Of a DNA stretch of 64,000 nt, positions 1-10,797 are shown in pieces. The notes beneath the pieces are model-generated. The model saw nothing but the letters and a program-made list of their open reading frames with translations, had not been told where the DNA came from and searched no databases. Each line of letters begins with the position of its first letter. The stretch's first letter is position 1. The position numbers and the translations under genes were made by a program. The DNA lies in the NCBI GenBank assembly GCA_019745325.1, contig JAIETK010000005.1, forward strand, positions 62,001-126,000. Direction: 5' to 3'. This DNA comes from Nitrosomonas sp. Its GTDB lineage: Bacteria > Pseudomonadota > Gammaproteobacteria > Burkholderiales > Nitrosomonadaceae.

Positions 1-296
1 ATATTTTTTTCTAGGAAAATAAGATTAGTCTATAAATCTCAAATAGAACAATACCATAAGATGTTCAATATCATTTTTGATGATCTGAGATCTTGATGCT
101 TTCAGCAGCATTCTTTGCGTTTCTCATAAACGGTGATTCGAAACTAATAACGTAATATTTGAATGATAATTCTTTTTTTCAATAGGCTAATGAGGAAATA
201 AGCAATTTTGCGGCTTCTTATCCGGTTTGACAGTATCTTTTTTGGTCATTACCTTATTCTTAATACACATCGTTGTAAATTATAGGAGGGACTATC
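1..296. other. AT-rich leader with no gene
   Basis: No reading frame here has coding character. The stretch is AT-rich and ends in a strong Shine-Dalgarno run (AGGAGGG at about 283-289) that serves the SPFH gene. It probably contains that gene's promoter, but I could not fix -35 and -10 boxes with confidence. Confidence 0.5.
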
Positions 297-1190
297 TTGG
301 AAAACAGATCTGGCAGCAAGGCGATCGGAACCGACGAGCAAATTATTTCGGGCGCCAATGGATGGTTGATGCTGGTGTTATTGATTGCCGCATTGCTAGT
401 GGGAATTTTTCTTGTGGCGACACCGGGTATGCCGGTCAAGATTATTGCTGGTGGCGTGTTACTGGCCATTGCGCTGTTTTTTTGTAAAGGTTTATTTACC
501 TTAGAACCGAATCAGGCTGCTGTAATGATTTTTTTTGGCAACTATGTTGGCACCATTAATGCCAGCGGTTTTTTCTGGGTGAATCCTTTTTATAGCAGAA
601 CCAAAGTATCACTGCGCATCAATAACTGGAATACGCCGGTGCTAAAGGTCAATGATGAGCGCGGCAGCCCCATCGAAATTGCTGCAGTCATTGCTTGGCG
701 CATTCACGATACCGCTCGCGCGGTTTTCGATGTCGAAAGCGCGATGAATTATCTGCAAATACAAAGTGAATCCGCTGTTCGCCAAGTGGCCAGCAGCCAT
801 GCCTATGACGATGCCGAAGGGGGGCAACGCAAGAGCTTGCGCACCGATCTGGATGCAATTGCGGCGGTGTTACGCGAATCGATTCAGCAACATGTAGATG
901 TGGCTGGCATTGTGATCGAAGAAGCTAAAATCGCACATCTCGCTTACGCGCCGGAAATCGCCAACGCGATGCTGCGTCGTCAACAGGCGGAAGCGGTAGT
1001 AATGGCACGCCAAAAGCTGGTTGATGGAGCAGTCGGAATGGTCGAGGTAGCGTTAAAAAGATTGGAAGATCAGCAGATTGTGTCACTAACCTCGGATCAA
1101 CGCGCGGTGCTGGTCACCAATATGATGACGGTGCTGTTATCGGAATCAGGCGCACAGCCGGTGATTCAAATGGCGCAAACTAATCAATGA
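297..1190 (+). CDS. SPFH/Band 7 domain membrane protein
   Basis: 297 residues, starting at TTG; the TTG is supported by AGGAGGG eight bases upstream. Two hydrophobic segments lie at about residues 22-42 and 47-66. They are followed by a Band 7 (stomatin/prohibitin/flotillin/HflK) domain at about 70-240, with the usual 'TLEPNQAAVMIFFGNYVGT' opening and a helical, Gln/Ala/Arg-rich segment around 'RRQQAEAVVMARQKLV'. Proteins of this family oligomerise at the inner membrane and organise membrane domains or modulate FtsH-type proteases. No partner gene (NfeD-like or HflC) sits beside it, so the specific role is unknown. It is transcribed alone, convergent with valS. Confidence 0.85.
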   Translation: MENRSGSKAIGTDEQIISGANGWLMLVLLIAALLVGIFLVATPGMPVKIIAGGVLLAIALFFCKGLFTLEPNQAAVMIFFGNYVGTINASGFFWVNPFYSRTKVSLRINNWNTPVLKVNDERGSPIEIAAVIAWRIHDTARAVFDVESAMNYLQIQSESAVRQVASSHAYDDAEGGQRKSLRTDLDAIAAVLRESIQQHVDVAGIVIEEAKIAHLAYAPEIANAMLRRQQAEAVVMARQKLVDGAVGMVEVALKRLEDQQIVSLTSDQRAVLVTNMMTVLLSESGAQPVIQMAQTNQ

Positions 1191-1219
1191 GAGAATGACT
1201 TTGCTCGATTGATTCGGCG

Positions 1220-1242
1220 ATCACCGGCCAATGACCGGTGAT
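1220..1242. terminator. Hairpin between convergent SPFH and valS genes
   Basis: Perfect 8-bp inverted repeat ATCACCGG / CCGGTGAT with a 7-nt loop, lying between two converging genes. There is no clear T-tract on either side, so termination efficiency is doubtful. Confidence 0.4.
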
Positions 1243-1267
1243 TGCGCTGTCTCAATAAATCGTCAAC

Positions 1268-4030
1268 TCAATTTAATTTCTGCAATTGCTCTTTGAGATT
1301 TTTAAGTTTCGTCTCAAAAGCCGCCAGGCGTTCTCTTTCCTGTTCGACGACGTGCGCCGGCGCGCGTGCAACAAAGCCCGGATTCGATAGTTTGGCTTGC
1401 GCTTTGGCGATCTCTGCATCAATACGTGCAATTTCCTTCGACAAACGCTCGCGTTCGGCGGCGGCATCCACCTCGATCTTGAGCATCAGCTTGAAATCGC
1501 GCACGATTGCGACCGGTGCATCGGCATCCGGCAATCCTTCCGTCAGGATTTCCATATCGGATAACTTTGCCAATGCCAACAGATACGGCCGGTATTGCTT
1601 TAGCGTGTGCGCATCTCCGGTTGCAAGCAGCGGCACTTTCAATGCGGGCGATAAATTCATTTCGCCGCGCAAGGTGCGGCAGGCGTTGACTAATTCTTTC
1701 AGTAGCAGAATATTTTCGATCGCGGATTGGTCAATCCTGTGCGGATCCGCAACCGGATACGGCTGGCACATGATGCTGGCGCCTGATTTTCCGGCCAATG
1801 GCGCAATTTTTTGCCACAATTCCTCGGTAATGAAAGGAATAATCGGATGAGCAAGCCGCAGCATTGCTTCCAGCACACGCACCAAAGTCCGGCGCGTTGC
1901 CCGTTGTATCGCATCCTGATCGGAGATGAGCTGTACTTTTGCTAATTCCACGTACCAATCACAATACTCATCCCAGACCAATTCATAGACTTCCCGCGCA
2001 GCCAAATCAAAGCGGCAATTGCCAAATGCTTGGGCAATTGCCAGCTCCGCTTGTTGCAAGCGGCTGATAATCCATAGATCGGCAGCGGAATAGGTCAAAG
2101 GTACGGCCTCGTTCACACCGGTGTCTTTGCCCTCGCAATTCATCAGCACATAGCGCGTTGCATTCCACAGTTTGTTACAGAAATTGCGGTAACCTTCGCA
2201 GCGCTGCATATCAAATTTAATATCGCGGCCGTGTGACGCCAGGCTGGCAAAGGTAAAGCGCAAGGCATCGGTGCCAAAGGCAGGAATGCCATCGGGAAAA
2301 TGCTTGCGGGTAGTTTTTTCAATCGCATCGGCTTGTTTAGGATTCATCAGCCCGGTGGTACGCTTCGCAATCAAGTCGGGCAAGGCAATGCCGTCGATCA
2401 GATCGAGCGGATCGAGCACGTTGCCTTTGGATTTGCTCATCTTCTGGCCCTCGGAGTCGCGGATCAGGCCGGTGATATACACTTCCTTGAACGGTACCTT
2501 GCCGGTGAAATGCAGCGACATCATCACCATTCGTGCAACCCAGAAGAAAATGATATCAAATCCGGTGATCAGCACCGAAGTCGGCAGAAAGGTTTTTAGT
2601 TCCGCAGTATCATTGGGCCATCCGAGTGTGGAAAATGGCCAAAGCGCCGAGGAGAACCAGGTATCGAGTACATCTTCGTCTTGGATAAGATCGGTTTTTC
2701 CGGACAATTTTTGCGCTTCAACCAGATCATGCGCAACCGTGACATTCCCATCCTCGTCATACCAAGCGGGGATGCGATGTCCCCACCATAATTGCCGGGA
2801 GATGCACCAGTCCTGAATGTTTTCCAGCCACTGGTTATAAACATGAGTCCAGTTGTCCGGTGTAAAAGTAATTTCGCCGTCGGCAACAACTTGTAACCCA
2901 CGCTTGGCTAGCCCTTCCATGGCGACATACCATTGATCGGTCAACATCGGTTCGATGATGGTGTTGGTGCGATCGCCGCGCGGAGCCATTAATTTGTGCG
3001 GTTTTGTTTCGACCAGGAATCCCTGGTTTTCGAGGTCTGCAACAATTTTTTTCCGGGCCTCGAAACGATCCATGCCCTGATAGTCAATTGGCGCCAGGTC
3101 GTTGATTTTTCCATCCAGTGTGAAAATATTGAGGGCTGCCAAATGATGCCGCTGGCCCACTTGATAATCATTAAAATCATGAGCGGGCGTGATTTTTACA
3201 CAACCGGTTCCGAATTCCCGGTCGACATAGGTATCGGCAATAATAGGGATTGTGCGCTCGCATAACGGCAACCGGACATGCCGTCCGATCAGATGCTGAT
3301 AACGCGGATCTTCCGGGTGGACGGCGACCGCGACGTCGCCGAGCATGGTTTCCGGGCGTGTGGTGGCGACAATCAAGGCTTCATTTGGCTCGGTATGAAT
3401 ACCATCCATTTGTTCCAGCGGATAGCGGACGAGCCACAAGAAGCCATTTTCTTCAGTGGAAATAACTTCGAGATCGGAGACCGCAGTCTGCAGCACGGGA
3501 TCCCAATTCACCAGCCGTTTGCCGCGATAAATCAATCCTTCGCGGTAGAGCCGGACAAACACTTCAGTGACGGCGCGAGATAATTCCGCATCCATGGTAA
3601 ACCGTTCGCGAGTCCAATCGCAGGAGGAGCCCAAACGTCGCATTTGCCGGGTGATCGTGGAGCCGGATTCTTCTTTCCACTGCCAAACGCGTTGTAAAAA
3701 GGCCTCACGCCCCATTTCCCGGCGATTTAATTGTTGCTGATCCAATTGCCGCTCGACCACGATCTGAGTTGCAATACCGGCGTGATCGGTACCCGGTTGC
3801 CATAAGGTATTGTCGCCAAGCATGCGGTGATAGCGTGTCAAAGCATCCATTAAAGTATGCTGGAATGCATGGCCCATGTGCAACGTGCCGGTGACATTGG
3901 GCGGCGGTAGCATGATGCAATATGGGGGGTGTTCGCTGGCGGTTGCGGGCTTGAAATAGCCGCCCGATTCCCAAGTGGAATACCAGCGGCTTTCTATCGT
4001 TTTAGGATCAAAACTTTTATCGAGTTCCAT
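1268..4030 (-). CDS. valS: Valyl-tRNA synthetase
   Basis: 920 residues, normal for bacterial ValRS. It charges tRNA-Val with valine in the cytoplasm. The class I HIGH signature appears as HMGH at residues 51-54 within '[15 protein letters not shown]'. The KMSKS loop is intact ('[12 protein letters not shown]'), and the editing domain lies between the two. The last ~65 residues are charged and helical ('[18 protein letters not shown]'), matching the C-terminal coiled-coil that binds the tRNA elbow. It is the last gene of a minus-strand group pepA-holC-(119-aa protein)-valS. The holC-valS linkage is common in proteobacteria. Confidence 0.97.
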   Translation of the reverse strand: MELDKSFDPKTIESRWYSTWESGGYFKPATASEHPPYCIMLPPPNVTGTLHMGHAFQHTLMDALTRYHRMLGDNTLWQPGTDHAGIATQIVVERQLDQQQLNRREMGREAFLQRVWQWKEESGSTITRQMRRLGSSCDWTRERFTMDAELSRAVTEVFVRLYREGLIYRGKRLVNWDPVLQTAVSDLEVISTEENGFLWLVRYPLEQMDGIHTEPNEALIVATTRPETMLGDVAVAVHPEDPRYQHLIGRHVRLPLCERTIPIIADTYVDREFGTGCVKITPAHDFNDYQVGQRHHLAALNIFTLDGKINDLAPIDYQGMDRFEARKKIVADLENQGFLVETKPHKLMAPRGDRTNTIIEPMLTDQWYVAMEGLAKRGLQVVADGEITFTPDNWTHVYNQWLENIQDWCISRQLWWGHRIPAWYDEDGNVTVAHDLVEAQKLSGKTDLIQDEDVLDTWFSSALWPFSTLGWPNDTAELKTFLPTSVLITGFDIIFFWVARMVMMSLHFTGKVPFKEVYITGLIRDSEGQKMSKSKGNVLDPLDLIDGIALPDLIAKRTTGLMNPKQADAIEKTTRKHFPDGIPAFGTDALRFTFASLASHGRDIKFDMQRCEGYRNFCNKLWNATRYVLMNCEGKDTGVNEAVPLTYSAADLWIISRLQQAELAIAQAFGNCRFDLAAREVYELVWDEYCDWYVELAKVQLISDQDAIQRATRRTLVRVLEAMLRLAHPIIPFITEELWQKIAPLAGKSGASIMCQPYPVADPHRIDQSAIENILLLKELVNACRTLRGEMNLSPALKVPLLATGDAHTLKQYRPYLLALAKLSDMEILTEGLPDADAPVAIVRDFKLMLKIEVDAAAERERLSKEIARIDAEIAKAQAKLSNPGFVARAPAHVVEQERERLAAFETKLKNLKEQLQKLN

Positions 4031-4132
4031 GGAAGAGTTCTATGTTTTTGTTGAGTGATGCAAAAGCCTGCATTATAGCGGAAGGCATTTGACCCGCATA
4101 ACAAGTCCGGTCAGCCTTTAGACAATGAAAGT

Positions 4133-4492
4133 TTATTTCAGAAGACGAGCCAACCGAATTTCGAGTGCGTTTGCGAGCGCTTTACGATCCGTGGCATTCA
4201 TGTCGATCAGGCATTCCGCTAATGCCGAATCCAATATTTGGCGGATCGGTGTCAGACGCGCAGGTTGAGGATGGATAACGGTTGGGTGCAGTATCACGAT
4301 ATCAGTCAATAGCGGGATTTCATTGGATTTATCAGCATCTGGCTGATTGCCAGATGATGGCGCCGTGATGGGGTGCGAAAACTCGCTGGCTGAAATGAGT
4401 TTGCCGTGATGCTGATACTTGTTCAGTAGATTCCTGAATTTCTCCAGTATTTCAGAATCATCAAGTTCCGATGAAGCATTATTCTCATTCAT
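4133..4492 (-). CDS. Conserved small protein between holC and valS, function unknown
   Basis: 119 residues, mostly polar, with no signal peptide or membrane segment. The N-terminal ~30 residues are acidic and helical ('SELDDSEILEKFRNLLNKY'). A proline-rich linker follows, then a helical C-terminus ('LTPIRQILDSALAECLIDM' ... 'LEIRLARLLK'). It begins 11 bp after holC ends, so translation is probably coupled to holC. I do not recognise the family. Position suggests a chromosomally fixed member of the pepA-holC-valS operon, but no function can be read from the sequence. Confidence 0.7.
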   Translation of the reverse strand: MNENNASSELDDSEILEKFRNLLNKYQHHGKLISASEFSHPITAPSSGNQPDADKSNEIPLLTDIVILHPTVIHPQPARLTPIRQILDSALAECLIDMNATDRKALANALEIRLARLLK

Positions 4493-4503
4493 AAGGTAAT
4501 CGA

Positions 4504-4941
4504 CTATTCATTAAGCTGGAAATGTTGTATCGCATAACCGGCTTCTTTATAAAAACGGTATCGAACGCGAGCTTCCGCTTTATCGTCCGGTGCATTATCC
4601 GCAATCTCGATAACCCGCTTAAATCCGCCAATCGCAGGCGGATGCTGCCGATCCAGATTGAGCAATACATCGAAATGCGCATCAGCAGGGATGCGGTTGC
4701 TTAAAATTACCGGCGTTACATCAATCAGGCTAGGCTCATCGCGCAGGTTGCAATGGGGAACAAAACTGATGGAAGAAAACGTCCAGAGTAATTCATTAAA
4801 TCGCTCAATCAAGGATTCATCCAGTGCATAGACAAGCACTCTCATCTGTTGTTGAACCGCCTTGGTACACAACCGGCAAGCCGTAATAAGTTTGTCGCCA
4901 GATCCGGAATAGAAAAAAATCTGAACCTTGCTTGTTTCCAT
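4504..4941 (-). CDS. holC: DNA polymerase III chi subunit
   Basis: 145 residues, the normal length for HolC. Chi bridges the clamp-loader complex and single-stranded DNA-binding protein at the replication fork. The N-terminus ('VQIFFYSGSGDKLITACRL') and the 'VLVYALDESLIERFNELLW' segment match the Rossmann-like chi fold. 'IPADAHFDVLLNLD' and the C-terminal 'RVRYRFYKEAGYAIQHFQL' are typical. It follows pepA by about 50 bp on the same strand, the same neighbour order as in many gamma- and betaproteobacteria. Confidence 0.92.
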   Translation of the reverse strand: METSKVQIFFYSGSGDKLITACRLCTKAVQQQMRVLVYALDESLIERFNELLWTFSSISFVPHCNLRDEPSLIDVTPVILSNRIPADAHFDVLLNLDRQHPPAIGGFKRVIEIADNAPDDKAEARVRYRFYKEAGYAIQHFQLNE

Positions 4942-4994
4942 GCTATTTCATCAAGGGTTCTCTATTATTGGAGGTACCCAGTGGCGTATTAACG

Positions 4995-6482
4995 TTACTT
5001 CGCCTGGTTGATCAGGAACTGCATTAATAGCGGAACAGGCCGGCCCGTCGATCCCTTATCTTTTCCGGATTTCCAGGCAGTGCCGGCGATATCCAAATGC
5101 GCCCAACGGTATTTTTTAGTAAACCGGGAGAGAAAGCAGGCCGCGGTAATGGTGCCTGCCGCTCTGCCGCCGATATTCGCGATGTCGGCGAAGTTGCTTT
5201 TCAATAATTCTTGATAATCATCTCCCAGTGGCAGTTGCCATGCCTTATCAACCGCTTGTTCTCCCGCCGCAATCAGTTCCTGCGCAAGCTGTTCATCATT
5301 ACTTAACAAGCCGGTCGTAAAATTTCCGAGCGCAATTACGCATGCACCCGTCAGCGTGGCAATGTCAATCACCAGTTTCGGATTGTAACGCTCGGCATAG
5401 GTCAGCGCATCGCAAAGAATCAACCGGCCTTCCGCGTCGGTATTGAGAATTTCAATGGTCTGCCCCGACATGCTGGTGACGACATCGCCCGGTTTGGTGG
5501 CTTTGCCGCTGGGCATATTTTCGGTTGCCGGGATGATTCCTATCAAATTAATGGGTAATTTCAGCTCCGCTGTTGCCAGCATAGCCCCCAATACACTAGC
5601 GGCGCCGCTCATGTCGAATTTCATCTCGTCCATTTCCGCGGCGGGTTTGAGCGAAATGCCACCGGTATCAAAAGTAACGCCTTTGCCGACCAGAACCACC
5701 GGATTATCTTTCTTGGTTAAGCCCTGATATTCGAGCACAATTAACTTGGCGGGCTGATCACTGCCGCGAGCGACGGCTAACAGCGAACCCATGCCAAGTT
5801 TTTCCATGTCTTTCTCTTCAAGCACGGTCGCTTTAAGTTTGTGTGTTTTTGCGAGATCCTTGGCTTGCTTGGCAAGATAGCTAGGTGTGCAAATATTCGG
5901 CGCTTGATTTCCCAGGTCTTTGGTTAAATTCATGCCTTTCGCGATGGCCAGACCTTGTTGCAACGCGTTCTCGCAACCTGGTAGCTCGGCACGATCGTTT
6001 ATGCATAAAACAACTTTTCGTAACTGACTGCGATCGCTGTCCGGCTTGCTTTTGAGCTGATCAAAGCGATATAAGCTGCTTGAAACCGCGATGGCGGTTT
6101 GTGTGACTTTCCAATCACTGTTTTTTTGTTTGAGCGGAAAATCCGATAAGGACAGCGTAACATCGGTCACTGCGGTTTTTTGCAGTGTATTTAGAATCGA
6201 ACCGATCGCCGATAAGAAAGTTTTTTCCTTGAACTCCTGTTCCTTTCCCAAACCGATGAGCAGAATTCTCTTGAACTGTGTATTGGGTACATTGTGCAAC
6301 AGCAGTGAGGTATTCGCCTTTCCTTCCATGTCTCCGGAAGCAAGGATGTTCTTGATATAACCTTCGGTCGTTTTATCGAGAATTTTTGCCGTTTCCGACA
6401 TTTTTCTCGATTCAAAGATACCGGCAACCACACATGCGCCACGTTGTTTATCCGATGTTCCTACTTTTATTGCGAAATCCAC
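4995..6482 (-). CDS. pepA: Leucyl aminopeptidase (M17), GTG start
   Basis: 495 residues. It removes N-terminal amino acids from peptides using two metal ions in a hexameric cytosolic enzyme; the E. coli homologue also binds DNA. The M17 signature 'NTDAEGRLILCDAL' and the metal-binding stretch 'VGKGVTFDTGGISLKP' are intact. The longer reading frame opens at an ATG at 6512. I prefer the GTG at 6480-6482 because AAGGAG lies six bases upstream of it, and the protein then begins 'MDFAIKVGTSDKQRGAC', which aligns with the start of E. coli PepA. First gene of the pepA-holC-x-valS group. Confidence 0.93.
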   Translation of the reverse strand: MDFAIKVGTSDKQRGACVVAGIFESRKMSETAKILDKTTEGYIKNILASGDMEGKANTSLLLHNVPNTQFKRILLIGLGKEQEFKEKTFLSAIGSILNTLQKTAVTDVTLSLSDFPLKQKNSDWKVTQTAIAVSSSLYRFDQLKSKPDSDRSQLRKVVLCINDRAELPGCENALQQGLAIAKGMNLTKDLGNQAPNICTPSYLAKQAKDLAKTHKLKATVLEEKDMEKLGMGSLLAVARGSDQPAKLIVLEYQGLTKKDNPVVLVGKGVTFDTGGISLKPAAEMDEMKFDMSGAASVLGAMLATAELKLPINLIGIIPATENMPSGKATKPGDVVTSMSGQTIEILNTDAEGRLILCDALTYAERYNPKLVIDIATLTGACVIALGNFTTGLLSNDEQLAQELIAAGEQAVDKAWQLPLGDDYQELLKSNFADIANIGGRAAGTITAACFLSRFTKKYRWAHLDIAGTAWKSGKDKGSTGRPVPLLMQFLINQAK

Positions 6483-6778
6483 ATCCAGCTCCTTTATTGC
6501 ACGATGAGTCATTAGATACGAAGTTTTCTTTTATTGACCTGCTATATAAAAAAAGCAGATTCTGTCAAAGAATGAAAAAGAAAATAATACCGCATAGTAG
6601 CAGTTTGCTCGAAAAAATGGACGGCGATCGTCAAATTCGACATATCGATGTTCATTCCAGCGTTATTCCATAAATACCGCCTACAGATTCAGGTTAATAT
6701 GCTATCTTAATATTATTGGAAATTAATCAGTATATTATTCAGTAATATATAGATGTTACATGAAAATAAGGGTAATAA

Positions 6779-8239
6779 GTGATTGATGATTCACTGAGAA
6801 GCCGATTAAATATTTGCGAGACTTTGCCGACTTTACCTGCGGTTGCTGTAAAGATAATCGAATTGGCCAATGATCCGAATGCAGATATCGGAACTATTTG
6901 CCAATATATTTCCATGGATCCGGTGTTGTCCGCAAAATTGCTGCGGACAGCGAATACACCTTTGTATAAATCCCGGCGGATTGCAACCAACATCCGCCAA
7001 GCGGTCAGCATCCTGGGTACACATACCGTACTTGTCATTGCTTTATCTTTTTCCTTGTCGCATGCATTGATGAAAGCATCGTTGTCTGTTGAGGACAAGG
7101 TATTTGATGGTCATGTGTTTTGGCGCCGGTCGATTGCTTCCGCGCTTGCTTGCAGAGCACTTGGCGAAAAGTTGGGCTTAAGCTACTTGGATGACTTGTT
7201 TTTAGCAGGTTTGATCCAAGAAATCGGGATCATTGCTTTCTGGGCCTTGATGCCGGAAGCGTATGAAAAAATTTTTATCACAACGACCGATCACGATACG
7301 CTGCTGAAAACCGAACGTGAAACATTCGGTTGCGGTCACGATGAGCTTGGTTATGCCTTGCTCAAGAAGTGGCATATACCGGATTACATTGCATTATCGT
7401 GTATTAACAGTCATTGCCAACCGGAGCCTAGGCATCTGGGACCCACTTTGCAATCATGCTTGGCGGTTTCCCGGTATCTGGCGGATTATTTCATTTATCC
7501 GCAGGAAGCCGAGAAAATGATTGCGTTGAATGATGCGGCACAGAATTGGCTTGGATTTGATGCCAATGCATTGATCGAAGTCATTAAAATTATGGAGGTT
7601 GGTTTAAATGCGGTTGAAGATTTGTTTGAACTGAAGATCCACCATTCGTCGCAAGTCACTGGAATTCTGGCTGAAGCTAAAGAGTTATTGCTGATATATA
7701 GCTTATCCCGAATGAAAGACCTGGAAGACAAATCGCAGCGCGATGGTTTAACAGGCGCCTATAACCGCACTTATTTCGATGAGACATTGCAACGGGAGTT
7801 TTATCTGGCTTCGCAATATCATTTACCGTTAACCATTGCCATTATTGACCTCGATCATTTCAAAAATGTCAACGATACCTATGGGCATGTCGCTGGAGAT
7901 TCCATATTGGCGGCTGTGGTCAAAACAATTTTCGATCAGATTCGTCAAGATGACACGTTGAGCCGCTACGGAGGGGAAGAATTTGCTTTGATTCTTCCGG
8001 GCACTTCATTGGTTGCTGCGCGGAATTTAATTTCCCGATTAAAGGATGCGATCGCAGCAATCGTCTATAAATTCGATGGCGCTACCACGATTCGTGTTAC
8101 TGCATCGATTGGCGTGGCGGCGTATCAAGAGAGCGATGTCAATTTTTTTGAACCCAAAGACATGGTCAAGGCTGCCGATTCCGCGCTCTATGCCGCCAAG
8201 AATGCTGGCCGGAATCAAATAGTCGAATGGTGCGTGTGA
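6779..8239 (+). CDS. HDOD-GGDEF protein, probable diguanylate cyclase
   Basis: 486 residues, GTG start with AAGG 7-10 bases upstream. An N-terminal HDOD domain (about residues 10-210, 'TLPTLPAVAVKIIELANDP') precedes a helical linker and a C-terminal GGDEF domain from about residue 320 ('RDGLTGAYNRTYFDE'). The active-site signature is RYGGEEF, a functional variant. An RxxD (RQDD) sits exactly five residues before it, the position of the c-di-GMP inhibitory I-site, so product feedback is expected. HDOD domains serve as signalling modules. The protein is soluble and monocistronic, and likely makes c-di-GMP in response to an unknown cytoplasmic signal. Confidence 0.88.
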   Translation: MIDDSLRSRLNICETLPTLPAVAVKIIELANDPNADIGTICQYISMDPVLSAKLLRTANTPLYKSRRIATNIRQAVSILGTHTVLVIALSFSLSHALMKASLSVEDKVFDGHVFWRRSIASALACRALGEKLGLSYLDDLFLAGLIQEIGIIAFWALMPEAYEKIFITTTDHDTLLKTERETFGCGHDELGYALLKKWHIPDYIALSCINSHCQPEPRHLGPTLQSCLAVSRYLADYFIYPQEAEKMIALNDAAQNWLGFDANALIEVIKIMEVGLNAVEDLFELKIHHSSQVTGILAEAKELLLIYSLSRMKDLEDKSQRDGLTGAYNRTYFDETLQREFYLASQYHLPLTIAIIDLDHFKNVNDTYGHVAGDSILAAVVKTIFDQIRQDDTLSRYGGEEFALILPGTSLVAARNLISRLKDAIAAIVYKFDGATTIRVTASIGVAAYQESDVNFFEPKDMVKAADSALYAAKNAGRNQIVEWCV

Positions 8240-8285
8240 GAAGTCTTATAATTGCCGCTTCATTGATATCTTAATTTTAGTGATA

Positions 8286-9122
8286 ATGAATCTGATTATT
8301 CAGGGTCTGGAGATTAATAACAGTGATCTGCGTGATTTGGCAAAGTTATCACAGGCGGATGGTATTGAACGGATAACCGGGCAGGCTTTTCGTCTGACAA
8401 GAGCCAATGTCTCTGATGGAATAACGGAACATTGCGCGCAAGCGGAATTGGATTTTGCATTTGTTAATCCGGATATTAAGCTATCGGACTTCAAGCTGAT
8501 TGCAATGGATATGGATTCGACATTATTGGCAATCGAATCCATTGACGAGATTGCCGATATGCTGAACATCAAAGCGCAGGTTGCGGAAATCACACAGCAA
8601 ACCATGCAAGGCAAGATGAATTTTGAAGAAAGCCTGATGCGGCGCACCGCATTGTTGCAGGGTTTACATCAAGATGCGTTGCAGCGAGTGTACGACGAGC
8701 GCGTGAAATTGAATCCTGGTGCCGAAATCATGTTGCAGAAGGCCAAGCGCGCCGGGTTAAAAACGATGGTGATATCCGGTGGTTTCACGTTCTTTACGGA
8801 ACGTATTAAAGCTAAGCTGGAATTGGATTTTGCCGCGGCCAACGTGCTGGATATCCATGACAATAAATTAACCGGCCAGGTGCGAGGAGAAATCATCGGC
8901 AGGCAAGGTAAGGCGCAAGTTCTCCGGCAGGTTTGCGAGGCATTGAATCTAAAACGCGAACAAGTGATTACCGTCGGAGATGGTGCCAACGATATGGATA
9001 TGATGTCCGAATCGGGTGTCAGTATAGCTTATCATGCGAAACCTATCGTTCAGAATCACGCGACCTATTCGATTAATTATGTGGGATTGGACGGGATCAC
9101 CAATTTATTCCAGCAAAATTGA
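8286..9122 (+). CDS. serB: Phosphoserine phosphatase
   Basis: 278 residues from the ATG at 8286; a GTG six bases earlier is possible, and neither has a strong ribosome site. It catalyses the last step of L-serine synthesis. HAD-family motifs are complete: 'DMDSTLLAIESIDEIADM' (motif I, DxDST), 'MVISGGFTFF' (motif II), a conserved Lys in 'IIGRQGKAQVL', and 'VGDGANDMDMM' (motif IV). The first ~75 residues form the regulatory ACT-like N-terminal region of the longer SerB type. Convergent with the malic enzyme gene. Confidence 0.95.
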   Translation: MNLIIQGLEINNSDLRDLAKLSQADGIERITGQAFRLTRANVSDGITEHCAQAELDFAFVNPDIKLSDFKLIAMDMDSTLLAIESIDEIADMLNIKAQVAEITQQTMQGKMNFEESLMRRTALLQGLHQDALQRVYDERVKLNPGAEIMLQKAKRAGLKTMVISGGFTFFTERIKAKLELDFAAANVLDIHDNKLTGQVRGEIIGRQGKAQVLRQVCEALNLKREQVITVGDGANDMDMMSESGVSIAYHAKPIVQNHATYSINYVGLDGITNLFQQN

Positions 9123-9186
9123 TGTGCTGCGGTAAATTTCTTTTTCTGCCGGATTAAGTCCTTCCGGGTAGCCGAGCGTAGTTTTC

Positions 9187-10797
9187 CTAGTAATTCGGTT
9201 CATACATCAGCGATTTTACATGGCTGCTTAAATCCTGAGGCAGGCAGCTACCGGTTAAACCTTCATCGATTGCTACGCGGCATACGGCGACGGCAATCGC
9301 ATGAGATACTTCCCGAACGCGCGTGAGAGCCGGGTATACTGCGCCATCGCGGAGTTCCTGATCGGTCACAATACGTGCCAATTCCCGGGCAGCGGCTAGA
9401 AACATGCTTTGCGTCACCAGTCTTGCGGAGCTGGCATAAACACCTAATCCGACACCGGGGAAAATATAAGCATTATTGCCCTGGGCCGGTTTATAGCGTT
9501 GATTGCCGTACTGTACGGCGTCGAAAGGGCTGCCGCTGGCAAAAATTGCGCGCCCATCGCTCCACTGATAAGCCTGCTCAGCGGTGCACTCGGTATGCGA
9601 TGTCGGGTTTGATAATGCAATAATCACCGGCCGCTCATTGACCATCGCCATCCGCCGTACGATGGTCTCGGTAAATGTCCCGGCTACTCCAGTGGCGCCA
9701 ATCAAAACATCGGGTTTGATTGCGCTGATGGCATCGGCAAAACTTAGTGCATCGTATTGATGGGCGTAAGGTTGAATACGCGGCTTAATATTTCCATTGG
9801 TTGCGGTGACGAGGCCTGCTCGATCAATGAACCATAGCCGCTGTTGGGCTTGGGATCGACTCAATCCGTCGGCGCAAAACGCATCAACGACTAATTCGGC
9901 AGTTCCGCCCGCAGCGGAGCCGGTCCCCAAAAACATGATGTTGAGATCGGTAAATTTTTTTCCGGTAATGCGGCATGACGAATAGATTCCCGCCAAAGTT
10001 ACAGCCGCAGTCCCTTGGATATCATCATTGAAACAACGGACTCGATGGTGATAGCGTTCCAGGAATTCAAATGCATGCGGTGTCAGGAAGTCCTCAAATT
10101 GTATCAGTGCGTTCGGATAACGTACTTGAACTGCATTGATAAATTCCTCAACCAAGGAACGGTAGCGATCACCGTTGATGCGGGGAAAAGGAAAACCAAG
10201 ATATAGCGGATCTTCGCGCAAAGCGATGTTGTTGGTGCCGACATCGAGCATAACCGGCATGCACTGAGCCGGATGTATTCCGGCGCAAGCCACATATAAT
10301 GCAACTTTGCCGATCGGGATTCCCATGCCATTAGCACCCAAATCCCCCAAACCCAAAATTCGTTCTCCATCCGTTACTACGATCACTCGGATATCTTCTT
10401 CAGGCCAGTTTTTTAGAATGGTTGCAATGGCTCCGCGATCATCCGGGGTAATATAGAATCCTTGAGGTTTTCTGAAAATATGCGCAAATTCCTTACATGC
10501 CTCGCCCACGGTCGGGGTGTAAACCAGAGGTAAAATTTCTTCGATGTGATCAATCAGCGTCCGGTAAAAAAGTCTTTGATTGCTTTCAAGTAATCCATTC
10601 AAAAAAATATATTTTTCGATGGCACTGGTTTTGCTGCGCAGGCTATCTAATACACGATCGATTTGTTTTTCAATGCTGGCAACTTCATAAGGTAACAAAC
10701 CTCTTAAACTATAGTGTTCACGCTCTTCGCGTGAGAATGCAGTTGATTTTGTCAATGCCGGATCGGAAAGTAGTGATTTGCCATATAAATTTTTCAT
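9187..10797 (-). CDS. NAD-dependent malic enzyme
   Basis: 536 residues, matching the long SfcA/MaeA-type malic enzymes (oxidative decarboxylation of malate to pyruvate). The catalytic Tyr region 'LVYTPTVGEACKEF', the metal-binding 'RVRCFNDDIQGTAAVTLAG', the nucleotide-binding glycine loop 'FLGTGSAAGGTAEL' and 'ALSNPTSHTECTAEQAY' are all present. Cofactor preference (NAD or NADP) cannot be settled from sequence alone. Monocistronic, divergent from the truncated haemoglobin gene across a 230-bp intergenic region with an inverted repeat. Confidence 0.93.
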   Translation of the reverse strand: MKNLYGKSLLSDPALTKSTAFSREEREHYSLRGLLPYEVASIEKQIDRVLDSLRSKTSAIEKYIFLNGLLESNQRLFYRTLIDHIEEILPLVYTPTVGEACKEFAHIFRKPQGFYITPDDRGAIATILKNWPEEDIRVIVVTDGERILGLGDLGANGMGIPIGKVALYVACAGIHPAQCMPVMLDVGTNNIALREDPLYLGFPFPRINGDRYRSLVEEFINAVQVRYPNALIQFEDFLTPHAFEFLERYHHRVRCFNDDIQGTAAVTLAGIYSSCRITGKKFTDLNIMFLGTGSAAGGTAELVVDAFCADGLSRSQAQQRLWFIDRAGLVTATNGNIKPRIQPYAHQYDALSFADAISAIKPDVLIGATGVAGTFTETIVRRMAMVNERPVIIALSNPTSHTECTAEQAYQWSDGRAIFASGSPFDAVQYGNQRYKPAQGNNAYIFPGVGLGVYASSARLVTQSMFLAAARELARIVTDQELRDGAVYPALTRVREVSHAIAVAVCRVAIDEGLTGSCLPQDLSSHVKSLMYEPNY

